Positions 17,725 to 28,368 of a stretch of 64,000 nt of DNA are shown piece by piece. The stretch is from Pollutimonas thiosulfatoxidans (GTDB taxonomy: Bacteria; Pseudomonadota; Gammaproteobacteria; Burkholderiales; Burkholderiaceae_B): the NCBI RefSeq assembly GCF_004022565.1, contig NZ_CP022987.1, positions 1,674,001-1,738,000 on the forward strand, in the 5' to 3' direction. Both the position numbers and the translations under genes were made by a program. Position 1 is the stretch's first letter, and each line of letters opens with the position of its first letter. The notes under the pieces were generated by a model. That model searched no databases, was not told the DNA's origin, and saw only the letters and a program-made list of their open reading frames with translations.

Positions 17725-19152
17725 TCAGAAATTCAGCGTGCGGTTGTCGACGGCCAGCGCCGCTTCTTTCATGGCTTCCGACAGCGTCGGGTGCGCATGG
17801 CAGATACGTGCGATGTCTTCAGCTGCACCCCGGAACTCCATGATGGTGACGGCCTCGGAGATCAGTTCGGAAGCCTGGGGGCCCACAATGTGTACGCCCA
17901 GCACTTCATCGGTCTTGGCATCGGCCAGCACCTTGACGAAGCCTGTGGTGTCGCCCAGCGCCCGAGCGCGGCCATTGGCCATGAAGGGGAAGCTGCCCGC
18001 CTTGTAGTCGCGGCCTTCCTTCTTCAGTTGCTGCTCGTTCTGGCCGACCCAGGCGATTTCCGGCGATGTATAAATGACCGAGGGTATCGTGCCGAAATTG
18101 ACATGGCCGTGTTGACCGGCAATGCGTTCTGCCACCGCCACGCCTTCTTCTTCAGCCTTGTGCGCCAGCATCGGGCCGCGCACGACATCGCCGACAGCCC
18201 AGACATTGGGTAGATTGGTCTTGCAATCGTCGTCTACCGCCACAAAGCCACGCTCATCAAGCTTCAGGCCTACGGTCTCTACACCCAGACCGTCCACATG
18301 GGGAACGCGGCCGATAGAAACAATGAGCTTGTCCACGACCAGCTTCTGATCCGCGCCAGAGGCGTCGGTATAAGGAACGGTAAGGGACTTCGCGCCGGAT
18401 TTGATCTCGCCGATTTTTACACCGGTGTGGATGACCAGCCCCTGCTTCGCAAAAGCCTTGTGCGCTTCCTTGGCCACCTGCTGATCGGCAACGGCCAGGA
18501 AGTCGGGCATGGCTTCAAGAATGGTGACTTCGGAACCCAGGCGACGCCATACGCTGCCCAGTTCGAGGCCGATGACGCCGGCACCGATCACGCCCAGGGT
18601 CTTGGGCACGGCGGGAAGGCGCAAGGCGCCGTCGTTGGACAGCACCTGTGTCTCGTCGAAAGGCAGGCCCGGCAAAGCGCGTGGAGCGGAGCCCGTGGCG
18701 ATAATGACATGCTTGGCAACGAGGTCTTCGTCAGTCTTGCCGGCAACCTTGATGGACCAGCCGCCGTCCACATGAGCCACGAACGACCCCGTGCCATGAA
18801 AGAAAGTGACTTTGTTCTTCTTGAACAAATAAAGGATGCCGTCGTTGTTTTGCTTGACCACGGTGGTCTTGCGACCGATCAGGGTGTCCAGCTTCAGGCT
18901 CACGCCCTTCAGTTCGATGCCGTGATCGGCAAAATGATGGTTGGCCTGTTCGAAGTGTTCGGACGACTGAAGCAGTGCCTTGGACGGAATGCAGCCCACG
19001 TTGGTGCAGGTGCCTCCGGGTGCGGGTTTACCGTCAGCGGTGCTCCATGCGTCTATGCAGGCCACCGTCATGCCCAGCTGGGCTGCGCGGATGGCGGCAA
19101 TGTATCCGCCAGGACCGGCGCCGATAACGACTACGTCGAATTGTTTAGCCAT
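17725..19152 (-). CDS. lpdA: Dihydrolipoyl dehydrogenase (E3)
   Basis: 475 residues. It reoxidises the dihydrolipoyl arm of E2 with FAD and NAD+. FAD-binding GAGPGGYIAA (11-20), redox-active disulfide Cys49/Cys54 in GGTCTNVGCIPSKALL, NAD-binding GAGVIGLELGSVW near 194-206, the FAD-domain motif WAVGDVVRGPMLAHKA, and the catalytic His in AHPTLSE near 450. It is the third gene of odhA-odhB-lpdA, 108 bp after odhB; the gap leaves room for a second promoter, but none was identified. Confidence 0.95.
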   Translation of the reverse strand: MAKQFDVVVIGAGPGGYIAAIRAAQLGMTVACIDAWSTADGKPAPGGTCTNVGCIPSKALLQSSEHFEQANHHFADHGIELKGVSLKLDTLIGRKTTVVKQNNDGILYLFKKNKVTFFHGTGSFVAHVDGGWSIKVAGKTDEDLVAKHVIIATGSAPRALPGLPFDETQVLSNDGALRLPAVPKTLGVIGAGVIGLELGSVWRRLGSEVTILEAMPDFLAVADQQVAKEAHKAFAKQGLVIHTGVKIGEIKSGAKSLTVPYTDASGADQKLVVDKLIVSIGRVPHVDGLGVETVGLKLDERGFVAVDDDCKTNLPNVWAVGDVVRGPMLAHKAEEEGVAVAERIAGQHGHVNFGTIPSVIYTSPEIAWVGQNEQQLKKEGRDYKAGSFPFMANGRARALGDTTGFVKVLADAKTDEVLGVHIVGPQASELISEAVTIMEFRGAAEDIARICHAHPTLSEAMKEAALAVDNRTLNF

Positions 19153-19260
19153 ATTTTTTCTCGATCTTGATAGTGGTGGCGCAGGCCCGCCAGAGGCCTG
19201 CGAGGGTCAGCGCATACAGAACGTCGCGCCGCCGGACTTGCACCGGCCGACCCCGATTGC

Positions 19261-20472
<1,212 letters not shown>

Positions 20473-20501
20473 AATGTGTATTCCGTGATGTGAGATAGTC
20501 G

Positions 20502-23372
20502 TTATTTGGTCAGCATGAAGCTTTTGAACTTGGGCGCCAGAGCCTGTTCGAGCAGATTGCGCTGCTGCTCCTGGTGTTTGGCCAGATAGCCCACCGCAGG
20601 AGAAGCCGAGGCAGCACGGCCCGCATAGCCCAAACGTTGACCGTCAGCCATATTCTCGTACAAATGATGTTGAATATAAAACCAGGGACCCTGGTTTTGA
20701 GGTTCGTCCTGTACCCAGACGATTTCCTTGGCGTTCTCGTATTTTTGCAGCTCGGCCTGGAAGGACTTGTGAGCGAACGGATAAAGCTGTTCGATACGCA
20801 GAATGGCAACATCCGAACGATCTGCATCTTTGCGGGCATGCATGATGTCGTAATACACCTTGCCGGAACAAACCAGCACGCGCTTGACGGCTGCCGGGTC
20901 GATGTCGGCGTTTTGCTCGCCAATGACCGGCAAGAACTGGCTATTGGCCAGATCGGATAGCGGCGAGGTGGCGTCCTTGTTGCGCAACAGGGATTTTGGC
21001 GTCAGGATGACCAGCGGCTTGCGGAAGGGCCGGATCATTTGACGACGCAACAGGTGGAAAATTTGCGAGCCGTTGGTTGGCTGCACCACCTGTATGTTGT
21101 TGTCCGCACACAGTTGCAGGAAACGCTCGATACGGGCGGAAGAGTGCTCTGGACCCTGCCCCTCGTAGCCATGCGGCAGCATCATGGTCAGACCGCACTG
21201 GCGTCCCCATTTTGCTTCGCCCGATGTAATGAACTGGTCGATGACGACCTGGGCGCCATTGACGAAGTCGCCAAACTGCGCTTCCCAAATGGTGAGCGTG
21301 TTGGGTTCGGCCGAGGCATAGCCGTACTCGAACGCCAGAACGGCTTCTTCGGACAAGACCGAATCGATGACCGTGAACGGTGCCTGGCCCTCGGAGACGT
21401 TTTGCAGGGGGATATACGTGCCATCGTTCCAGCGCTCGCGCTTCTGGTCGTGCAAGACCGCGTGGCGGTGCGTAAACGTGCCGCGGCCGGAGTCTTGCCC
21501 GGTGATGCGTATGGCGTAACCGCTGGCGACCAGCGTAGCGAACGCCAGGTGCTCGCCCATGCCCCAATCGACATTCTGCTCGCCGCGCGCCATGTTGCGA
21601 CGGTCGTTAAGCAGCTTGTTGACCAGCGAGTGGACAGTGAAGCCTTCGGGAACCGTGGTGAGCTTTTCGCCGATACGGGTAAGGTCGGCAAGCGGAACCC
21701 CGGTGTCTGCCTGGTCGGTCCATTTGGCACCCAGGAAGGACGACCAGTCGGTCGCGTACTTGTTCTTGTAGTCGGTAAGCACGGGTTCGATCGTGCGCTG
21801 CCCGTCTTCCATGAGCTGACGATAGTCTTTGACCAGTTGGTCGGGTTCGCCTTCGGCCAGCACGCCTTGGGCGAGCAGCTTGTCGGCGTACAACTTGCGC
21901 GTGCCAGGATGCTTTCCTATGCTTTTGTACATAAGCGGCTGGGTAAGCGAAGGGGTGTCTTGCTCGTTGTGGCCCAGCTTGCGGAAGCACACGATGTCGA
22001 CCACGACATCGCGGTGAAACTGCAGGCGGTAATCGAGCGCCAAGGCCGTGACATAGACAACGGCTTCAGGATCGTCGCCGTTAACGTGGAACACCGGTGC
22101 TTCGATCATCTTGACGACATCGGTGCAATACAGCGTGGAACGGGTATCGCGCGGGTCGGACGTCGTGAAGCCAATCTGGTTGTTGATGACAATGTGCAGC
22201 GTGCCGCCCGTACCATAGCCGCGCGTTTGTGCCAGGTTAAGGGTTTCCATGACCACGCCTTGTCCGGCAAAGGCGGCGTCGCCATGCACCAGTACCGGCA
22301 AAACCTGCGCACCTTCTTCGTCGCCGCGACGGTCCTGGCGCGCGCGTACGCTGCCCTCGACCACGGGATTGACGATTTCAAGGTGGGAAGGGTTGAACGC
22401 GAGCGACAGGTGTATGGGGCCGCCGCGCGTGGACAGGTCGCTGGAGAAACCGTTGTGGTATTTAACGTCGCCGTCGGTCAGGCCTTCGGCGTGCTTGCCC
22501 TCGAACTCGGCGAACAGATCGCCCGGCATCTTGCCCATGATGTTCACGAGCATGTTCAGGCGACCGCGGTGAGCCATGCCCACGACGATTTCCTGGACAC
22601 CGTTGTCGCCGGCGTGATTGACGACTTCGTCCATGGCAGCGATGAAGCTTTCGCCGCCCTCGAGCGAGAAGCGCTTCTGGCCCACATACTTGGTATGCAG
22701 GAAGCGCTCCAGGCCTTCGGCCTCGGTGATCTGCTGAAGGACGTGACGCTTGCGTTCGGGCGAAAACGAAGGAACACCCAGTGTGGACTCGAGCCGCTCC
22801 TGGATCCAGCGCTTGGCGGCCGGATCGGAAATGTGCATGAATTCGGCACCGACGCTGCGACAGTAGGTATCGCGCAAGGCCTTGAGCATATCGCGCAAGG
22901 TCATGGTGTCGGCTTTGGTGAAATAAGTATTGGTGGCCGAATAGACCTGGTCGAGATCGGCTTCGGTCAGTCCGTAGAAAGAGGGATCGAGCTCGGGGAT
23001 GACCGGGCGATCGAAGCGCTTGAGCGGATCGAGTTCGGCAAAGCGCGAGCCCAGCGACCGGTATGCGGCGATGATGGACTGCACATAGACCTGCTTGCCT
23101 GCGATGGACAAATCGGGCTCTTGGGCGCGGGCCACGAAGGCGTTGGCCTTGGCACGCTGAGCGAACGACTCGACTACAGGCGCATGGGCCTGGTCGCGCG
23201 TAATTTCGCTACCGTCGGTGGCGGGCAGGTGTTGTAATTGGTCGAAGTATTGGCGCCACTGTTCTGAAACAGAACCCGGGTTATCGAGGTAAGCCTCGTA
23301 GAGCTCCTCGACATAGGGTGCATTACTGCCAAAAAGGTACGAATTGGATAAAAGTTCTATTTCCGATGACAT
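20502..23372 (-). CDS. odhA: 2-oxoglutarate dehydrogenase E1 component
   Basis: 956 residues, full length for the homodimeric thiamine-dependent E1o that decarboxylates 2-oxoglutarate. The N-terminal E2-docking helix reads APYVEELYEAYLDNPGSVSE. The thiamine-binding region has VLVHGDAAFAGQG and HIVINNQIGFTTSDPRD; the transketolase-like C-terminal half has GYEGQGPEHSSARIERFLQL and IVWVQDEPQNQGPW. ATG at 23370-23372. First gene of the OGDH operon, with a promoter expected in the 305-bp divergent region before maeB. Also called sucA. Confidence 0.96.
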   Translation of the reverse strand: MSSEIELLSNSYLFGSNAPYVEELYEAYLDNPGSVSEQWRQYFDQLQHLPATDGSEITRDQAHAPVVESFAQRAKANAFVARAQEPDLSIAGKQVYVQSIIAAYRSLGSRFAELDPLKRFDRPVIPELDPSFYGLTEADLDQVYSATNTYFTKADTMTLRDMLKALRDTYCRSVGAEFMHISDPAAKRWIQERLESTLGVPSFSPERKRHVLQQITEAEGLERFLHTKYVGQKRFSLEGGESFIAAMDEVVNHAGDNGVQEIVVGMAHRGRLNMLVNIMGKMPGDLFAEFEGKHAEGLTDGDVKYHNGFSSDLSTRGGPIHLSLAFNPSHLEIVNPVVEGSVRARQDRRGDEEGAQVLPVLVHGDAAFAGQGVVMETLNLAQTRGYGTGGTLHIVINNQIGFTTSDPRDTRSTLYCTDVVKMIEAPVFHVNGDDPEAVVYVTALALDYRLQFHRDVVVDIVCFRKLGHNEQDTPSLTQPLMYKSIGKHPGTRKLYADKLLAQGVLAEGEPDQLVKDYRQLMEDGQRTIEPVLTDYKNKYATDWSSFLGAKWTDQADTGVPLADLTRIGEKLTTVPEGFTVHSLVNKLLNDRRNMARGEQNVDWGMGEHLAFATLVASGYAIRITGQDSGRGTFTHRHAVLHDQKRERWNDGTYIPLQNVSEGQAPFTVIDSVLSEEAVLAFEYGYASAEPNTLTIWEAQFGDFVNGAQVVIDQFITSGEAKWGRQCGLTMMLPHGYEGQGPEHSSARIERFLQLCADNNIQVVQPTNGSQIFHLLRRQMIRPFRKPLVILTPKSLLRNKDATSPLSDLANSQFLPVIGEQNADIDPAAVKRVLVCSGKVYYDIMHARKDADRSDVAILRIEQLYPFAHKSFQAELQKYENAKEIVWVQDEPQNQGPWFYIQHHLYENMADGQRLGYAGRAASASPAVGYLAKHQEQQRNLLEQALAPKFKSFMLTK

Positions 23373-23677
23373 ATATTCGCTTCACCTATCCGAGTGTCTC
23401 ACTCGTTATGATGCAGGGGACAACCTTCCGCGACACGGCCAGACCGAATAGCGGATAGCGGGGCAGAAGGCAACAGTACGACGCCTTGATAAGCCGTATT
23501 GTTACCAGTATACCCTTGAAGCATTGGGGGATAAACCGCGACTAGGCAAATGCGGCGCAAAAGCGCCAAACCGTTGGCAATAACAAACACCTATCGGATT
23601 CAGATACTAATTCGTTAACGCAAATCGTCTGTAAAGCGTTAAGTTTCTTCTTTTTCTTTTCCCAGGAGCATGTCGCC
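23373..23677. other. 305-bp divergent intergenic region odhA/maeB
   Basis: No gene is supported. It must hold the promoters of the OGDH operon (minus) and maeB (plus), but I could not fix -35/-10 pairs confidently. An inverted repeat TTAACGC (23615-23621) / GCGTTAA (23636-23642) lies about 36 bp before the maeB start and might be an operator. CCCAGGAGCA just before maeB supplies its ribosome-binding site. Confidence 0.5.
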
Positions 23678-25975
23678 ATGGATGCGAACGCCGATCTTGC
23701 CAAACTTGCCCTTCAATACCATGCCTATCCCAGCCCGGGCAAGATATCGGTGATGCCGACCAAGCCGCTGGCGAACCAGGACGACTTGTCGCTGGCATAC
23801 TCGCCCGGTGTAGCCAGCGCCTGCATGGCCATCCATGCTGACGGCGAAGACGCCGCCTCGATGTACACCTCGCGCTCCAATCTGGTGGGCGTGATTACCA
23901 ATGGCACAGCCGTGCTGGGGCTGGGCAATATCGGGCCCTTGGCCGCCAAACCCGTCATGGAAGGCAAAGGCTGCCTGTTCAAGAAGTTCGCCGGCATTGA
24001 TGTGTTCGACATCGAGCTGGATGAAACTGATCCCGACAAGCTGGTCGACATCATTGCCGCGCTCGAGCCCACCCTGGGCGGGGTCAATCTGGAGGATATC
24101 AAGGCGCCCGAATGCTTCTACATCGAGAAGAAGCTGCGCGAACGCATGAAGATACCAGTCTTCCACGATGATCAGCATGGCACTGCCATTATTTCCTCCG
24201 CCGCCATCCTTAACGGATTGAAGGTCGTGGGCAAGAAAATCGAAGACGTCAAGCTGGTGTGTTCCGGCGCGGGCGCCGCCGCCATCGCTTGCCTGGATCT
24301 GCTGCAGCACCTGGGGGTCAGGCAATCGAACATGTATGTAGTGGATTCGCGCGGCGTCATCCGCAAGGGCCGCGACGAGAACATGGAGCCCAACAAGGCA
24401 CGCTACGCGCAGGAAACCGAGGCACGCACACTGGCAGACGTGTGCCGCGATGCGGATATATTCCTGGGGTGCTCGGCGCCGGGTGTACTGACGGCCGACA
24501 TGGTCAAGACCATGGCATCCCAACCCCTGATCCTGGCGCTGGCCAATCCAGAGCCGGAGATCCGGCCGGAGATCGCGAAAGCGGCACGGCCCGACTGCAT
24601 CATCGCAACGGGGCGGTCCGACTACCCCAACCAGGTAAACAACGTCCTGTGCTTCCCCTTCATCTTCCGCGGAGCAATGGATGTCGGGGCATCGGTCATC
24701 AACGAAGAAATGAAGCTGGCCTGCGTAAAGGCCATCGCCGAACTGGCCCAGGCTGAACAGAACGACGAAGTCGCCCTCGCCTATGCCAATCAAGAACTGA
24801 ACTTCGGGCCTGACTACATCATTCCCAAGCCTTTTGATCCGCGCCTCATCATGAAGATCGCGCCGGCCGTGGCCGAAGCCGCTGCAGCTTCAGGCGTGGC
24901 CAGGCGTCCGATTCAAGACATGGAAGCCTATCGGCAAAAGCTGATGAGCCTGGTCTACCACTCCGGGCAATTGATGCGGCCCCTGTTCATGCAAGCCAAG
25001 AGCGCGCCCAAGCGTGTGATCTACGCCGACGGGGAAGATGAGCGAGTGCTGCGGGCGCTTCAAACCATCGTCGACGAGCAAGTGGCCTACCCCATCCTGG
25101 TCGGACGCCCATCGGTCATCGATATGCGGATACGAAAGTTCGGCCTGCGCCTGACCGTCGGCCGCGACATCGAGATCGTCGACCCGGAAGACGACGCCCG
25201 CTTCAACGAAACCTGGAGCGCCTATTACAAGCTGAAAGGCCGCGACGGCGTAACGCCCGAGATCGCCAAGGCCATGGTGCGCAAGCACAATTCCTTGATT
25301 GGTGTGATGCTGCTGCAACGCGGAGACGCCGACGCGATGATATGCGGAGTCAGCAGCCGCTTCGATAATCAACTGAAGTACGTGGAAGAAGTCATAGGCC
25401 TCAAGCCCGGCGCCGGCACTTTTGCCGCCATGAATGTACTGATGTTGCCGACCCAGACCTTGTTCATTTGCGATACCCACGTAAACGAAGATCCCACAGC
25501 GGAACAGATTGCCGACATGACCATATTGGCGGCGGAAGAAGTACTGCGCTTTGGCATCGTGCCCAAGGTGGCCTTGCTGTCGCATTCGAACTTCGGCAGC
25601 CGCTCGACGGCCTCGTCGCGCAAGATGGCCGAAGCACGCCGCCTGATCGCCCAACGGGCGCCCGACCTGGAAGTGGATGGCGAGATGCATGCCGATGCGG
25701 CGCTGTCGGAAGCCATACGCTTGAAGGCATTCCCGGATTCGACGCTGCGTGGGCCTGCCAACTTGCTGATCACGCCGAACCTGGACGCTGGCAACATCAT
25801 CTACAACATGTTGAAAATGACCGGCAGCAATGGCGTTACCATGGGGCCCGTGCTGCTGGGCGCCGCGCGTCCCGTACACGTGTTGACCACCAGTTCCACG
25901 GTCCGGCGCATCGTCAACATGACCGCCCTGGCCGTGGTCGATGCTCAACAAGAGGCCGGTCAAGTCCAACTGTAG
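23678..25975 (+). CDS. maeB: NADP-dependent malic enzyme with C-terminal phosphotransacetylase-like domain
   Basis: 765 residues. The N-terminal malic enzyme part (about 1-430) decarboxylates malate to pyruvate: SLAYSPGVASACMAI, NGTAVLGLGNIGPLAAKPVMEGK in segments near 77-98, VFHDDQHGTAI near 161-171, and the nucleotide-binding CSGAGAAAIACLDLL. The C-terminal part (about 440-765) is phosphotransacetylase-like, with YADGEDERVLRA and FGSRSTASSRKM; in known MaeB enzymes it has a regulatory, acetyl-CoA-sensing role. It is convergent with gltA, separated by a 15-bp hairpin. It links the TCA island to pyruvate and NADPH supply. Confidence 0.95.
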   Translation: MDANADLAKLALQYHAYPSPGKISVMPTKPLANQDDLSLAYSPGVASACMAIHADGEDAASMYTSRSNLVGVITNGTAVLGLGNIGPLAAKPVMEGKGCLFKKFAGIDVFDIELDETDPDKLVDIIAALEPTLGGVNLEDIKAPECFYIEKKLRERMKIPVFHDDQHGTAIISSAAILNGLKVVGKKIEDVKLVCSGAGAAAIACLDLLQHLGVRQSNMYVVDSRGVIRKGRDENMEPNKARYAQETEARTLADVCRDADIFLGCSAPGVLTADMVKTMASQPLILALANPEPEIRPEIAKAARPDCIIATGRSDYPNQVNNVLCFPFIFRGAMDVGASVINEEMKLACVKAIAELAQAEQNDEVALAYANQELNFGPDYIIPKPFDPRLIMKIAPAVAEAAAASGVARRPIQDMEAYRQKLMSLVYHSGQLMRPLFMQAKSAPKRVIYADGEDERVLRALQTIVDEQVAYPILVGRPSVIDMRIRKFGLRLTVGRDIEIVDPEDDARFNETWSAYYKLKGRDGVTPEIAKAMVRKHNSLIGVMLLQRGDADAMICGVSSRFDNQLKYVEEVIGLKPGAGTFAAMNVLMLPTQTLFICDTHVNEDPTAEQIADMTILAAEEVLRFGIVPKVALLSHSNFGSRSTASSRKMAEARRLIAQRAPDLEVDGEMHADAALSEAIRLKAFPDSTLRGPANLLITPNLDAGNIIYNMLKMTGSNGVTMGPVLLGAARPVHVLTTSSTVRRIVNMTALAVVDAQQEAGQVQL

Positions 25976-25984
25976 TGTATGCAA

Positions 25985-26019
25985 GTCGGGTCTTGCAATG
26001 CCTGATTGCAAGACCCGAC
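25985..26019. terminator. Hairpin between convergent maeB and gltA
   Basis: A perfect 15-bp stem (25985-25999 with 26005-26019; core GGGTCTTGCAAT) around a 5-nt loop, 9 nt after the maeB stop and 17 nt after the gltA 3' end. There is no strong T run on either side, so it may act as a bidirectional barrier or transcript-stabilising hairpin. Confidence 0.6.
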
Positions 26020-26036
26020 CCCACACCAGGGCTTAC

Positions 26037-27347
26037 TTACCCGCGGTTAGCAGGAACGTCGCGGGTTTGGGCACCGGTGTACAACTGACGGGGACGGCCG
26101 ATCTTGTAGTCGGGGTCGGACAGCATTTCGCTCCATTGGGCGATCCAGCCCACGGTACGTGCCAAGGCGAAGATAGCCGTGAACAACGAGGTCGGAATGC
26201 CGATGGCGCGTTGGACGATACCGGAGTAGAAGTCCACGTTGGGATACAGCTTGCGCTCGACGAAGTACGGATCTTCCAGCGCTATGCGTTCCAGTTCCAT
26301 GGCCAGCTTGAACAGCGGATCGTTTTCCAGGCCCAGTGCCGACAACACTTCCTTGCAGGTTTCCTGCATGAGCTTGGCGCGTGGATCGTAGTTTTTGTAG
26401 ACCCGATGGCCAAAGCCCATGAGGCGAACGCCAGAGTTCTTGTCTTTGACCTTCTCCATGAACTCGCCCACTTTGGCGACGCCGCCGTTGGCTTGGAGCT
26501 CTTCGAGCATCTGCAGGCAGGCTTCATTGGCGCCACCATGGGCCGGGCCCCAGAGGCAGCCCACGCCAGCGGCGATGGCCGCGAAGGGATTGGTGCCCGA
26601 CGAGCCACACAGACGCACGGTTGAGGTGGAGGCGTTTTGCTCGTGGTCGGCATGCAGGATGAAGATGCGATCCAGCGCACGCTCGACGACCTCGTTGACC
26701 TTGTATTCTTCGCAAGGCGTGGCGAACATCATGCGCAGGAAGTTGCCCGTGTAGGACAAGTCGTTCTGCGGATAGATGAAAGGCTGGCCTTGTGAAAATT
26801 TATAGGCCATGGCGACCAACGTCGGCATCTTCGCGATAAGGCGGATGGCCGACACATGGCGATGGTGCGGATTGGTGATGTCGGTAGAGTCGTGATAGAA
26901 GGCCGACAGCGCGCCCACCAGGCCAGTCAGCACAGCCATGGGGTGTGCGTCGCGACGGAAACCGCGCAGGAAGAAATGCAGTTGCTCGTTCACCATGGTG
27001 TGGTGCGTAACCAGGTGGTCGAACTCGGTCTTCTGCGTGTTGTTGGGCAAGTCGCCATTCAGGATCAAATAGCAAATATCCATGAAGTCGCAATTTTGCG
27101 CCAACTGATCAATAGGGTAGCCGCGATACAGCAACTGGCCCTTGTCGCCATCAATATAGGTAATGCCCGATTCGCAGGCGGCAGTCGAGAGAAAGCCCGG
27201 ATCGTACGTGAACATGCCGCTTTGGCCATAGAGCTTGCGGATGTCGATCACGTCGGGGCCAACAGTACCCTGATAGACCGGAAACTCAACAGAAGGACTG
27301 CCGTCGGAGAATGATAGCGTGGCTTTCTTGTCGGACAATTGCATCAC
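26037..27347 (-). CDS. gltA: Citrate synthase (type II)
   Basis: 436 residues, the length of the NADH-sensitive hexameric type. It condenses oxaloacetate with acetyl-CoA. Catalytic sites: LHADHEQNASTSTVR, GAAHGGANE-type PAHGGANEACLQML, MGFGHRVYKNYDPRA and the Asp/Arg region DFYSGIVQRAIGIP near the C-terminus. The N-terminal region with FTYDPGFLSTAACES is typical. AAGGA lies upstream of the ATG. It ends the sdhCDAB-sdhE-gltA run, 15 nt after sdhE, so it is probably cotranscribed. Confidence 0.96.
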   Translation of the reverse strand: MMQLSDKKATLSFSDGSPSVEFPVYQGTVGPDVIDIRKLYGQSGMFTYDPGFLSTAACESGITYIDGDKGQLLYRGYPIDQLAQNCDFMDICYLILNGDLPNNTQKTEFDHLVTHHTMVNEQLHFFLRGFRRDAHPMAVLTGLVGALSAFYHDSTDITNPHHRHVSAIRLIAKMPTLVAMAYKFSQGQPFIYPQNDLSYTGNFLRMMFATPCEEYKVNEVVERALDRIFILHADHEQNASTSTVRLCGSSGTNPFAAIAAGVGCLWGPAHGGANEACLQMLEELQANGGVAKVGEFMEKVKDKNSGVRLMGFGHRVYKNYDPRAKLMQETCKEVLSALGLENDPLFKLAMELERIALEDPYFVERKLYPNVDFYSGIVQRAIGIPTSLFTAIFALARTVGWIAQWSEMLSDPDYKIGRPRQLYTGAQTRDVPANRG

Positions 27348-27362
27348 ATTTTTCCTTAAAAT

Positions 27363-27623
27363 TTACAGCTCTCGCATTTGCGCGACCAAGCGACGGATGT
27401 CGGGCGTATCGTATACGCCCGCAAGGTCGGTTCTGGCCAGCAACACATCAAGCAATTCGTTATCGCCCATCTCGAACAGCAAAGACAAGGCGGAAACATC
27501 AGTATCAGTTAGTTCAGCTTCGTAGTGATCCAGAAATCGGGTGATGATCAGATCGTTTTCCAGCAGGCCTCGACGGGCCCGCCAACGCAGACGGGCGCGT
27601 TCCAGCTCGGAGAGTGTTGCCAT
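27363..27623 (-). CDS. sdhE: FAD assembly factor SdhE
   Basis: 86 residues, normal for SdhE/YgfY/SDHAF2. It promotes covalent flavinylation of SdhA. The signature RGxxE appears as RRGLLENDLII (about 17-27), preceded by RARLRWRA. The C-terminal half is acidic. It sits between sdhB and gltA with 15-nt gaps on each side, the arrangement found in many betaproteobacteria. Confidence 0.92.
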   Translation of the reverse strand: MATLSELERARLRWRARRGLLENDLIITRFLDHYEAELTDTDVSALSLLFEMGDNELLDVLLARTDLAGVYDTPDIRRLVAQMREL

Positions 27624-27638
27624 TACTGGGGCATATTC

Positions 27639-28355
27639 CTAAATAGTGCGACGAACCAGGAGTTCCTTGATCTTGCCGATAGCAGCCGACGGATTAAGGC
27701 CCTTGGGACAGACATCAGCACAGTTCATGATGGTGTGGCACCGGAACAGGCGATAGGGATCCTCGAGGTTATCGAGGCGTTCTGCCGTAGCTTCGTCGCG
27801 GGTATCGACGATGAATCGGTAAGCCTGCAGCAGCCCTGCGGGACCCACGAATTTGTCGGGGTTCCACCAGAAAGAGGGACATGCCGTCGAACAGCATGCG
27901 CACAGTATGCATTCGTACAGGCCGTTGAGCTCGTCGCGTGCCTCGGGCGTCTGGAGACGCTCACGCTCGGGCGGCGGCTGGTCGTTGATCAGGAAAGGCT
28001 TGATCGAATGGTACTGGTTAAAGAAGTGCGTCATGTCGACGATAAGGTCGCGCACCACCGGCAGGCCGGGCAATGGCTTGAGCACGACAGGCTCTTTCAG
28101 TTCGAGCATATTCGTCGTGCAGGCCAGGCCGTTCTTGCCGTTGATGTTCATGGCATCGGAACCGCAGACGCCTTCGCGGCAGGACCGGCGCAGCGCCAGG
28201 CTGTCGTCGACGTCGCTTTTGATGCGAATGAGTGCATCCAGCAGCATCTTGTCGGTCGGCTGAAGCTCGACTTCGAGCTTTTGCATGTAGGGCCGCTCGT
28301 CCTTGTCGGGATCGTAGCGGTAGATTTCGAATTTAACGATACGTTTTTGGCTCAT
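27639..28355 (-). CDS. sdhB: Succinate dehydrogenase iron-sulfur subunit
   Basis: 238 residues. It passes electrons from SdhA FAD to quinone through three clusters: the [2Fe-2S] ligands in RSCREGVCGSDAM (with a later Cys, GLACTTN), the [4Fe-4S] ligands in CILCACCSTACPSFWW, and the [3Fe-4S] ligands in CHTIMNCADVCPKGLNP. Membrane-peripheral, bound to SdhCD. The gene is 13 nt downstream of sdhA. Confidence 0.96.
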   Translation of the reverse strand: MSQKRIVKFEIYRYDPDKDERPYMQKLEVELQPTDKMLLDALIRIKSDVDDSLALRRSCREGVCGSDAMNINGKNGLACTTNMLELKEPVVLKPLPGLPVVRDLIVDMTHFFNQYHSIKPFLINDQPPPERERLQTPEARDELNGLYECILCACCSTACPSFWWNPDKFVGPAGLLQAYRFIVDTRDEATAERLDNLEDPYRLFRCHTIMNCADVCPKGLNPSAAIGKIKELLVRRTI

Positions 28356-28368
28356 TTCGATATCCTGC

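Noticed and set aside
21039..23237. Open frame of 732 codons on the plus strand opposite odhA
   Set aside because: It is antisense to a full-length, unmistakable odhA; long antisense frames are common in GC-rich genes, and the translation matches no family.
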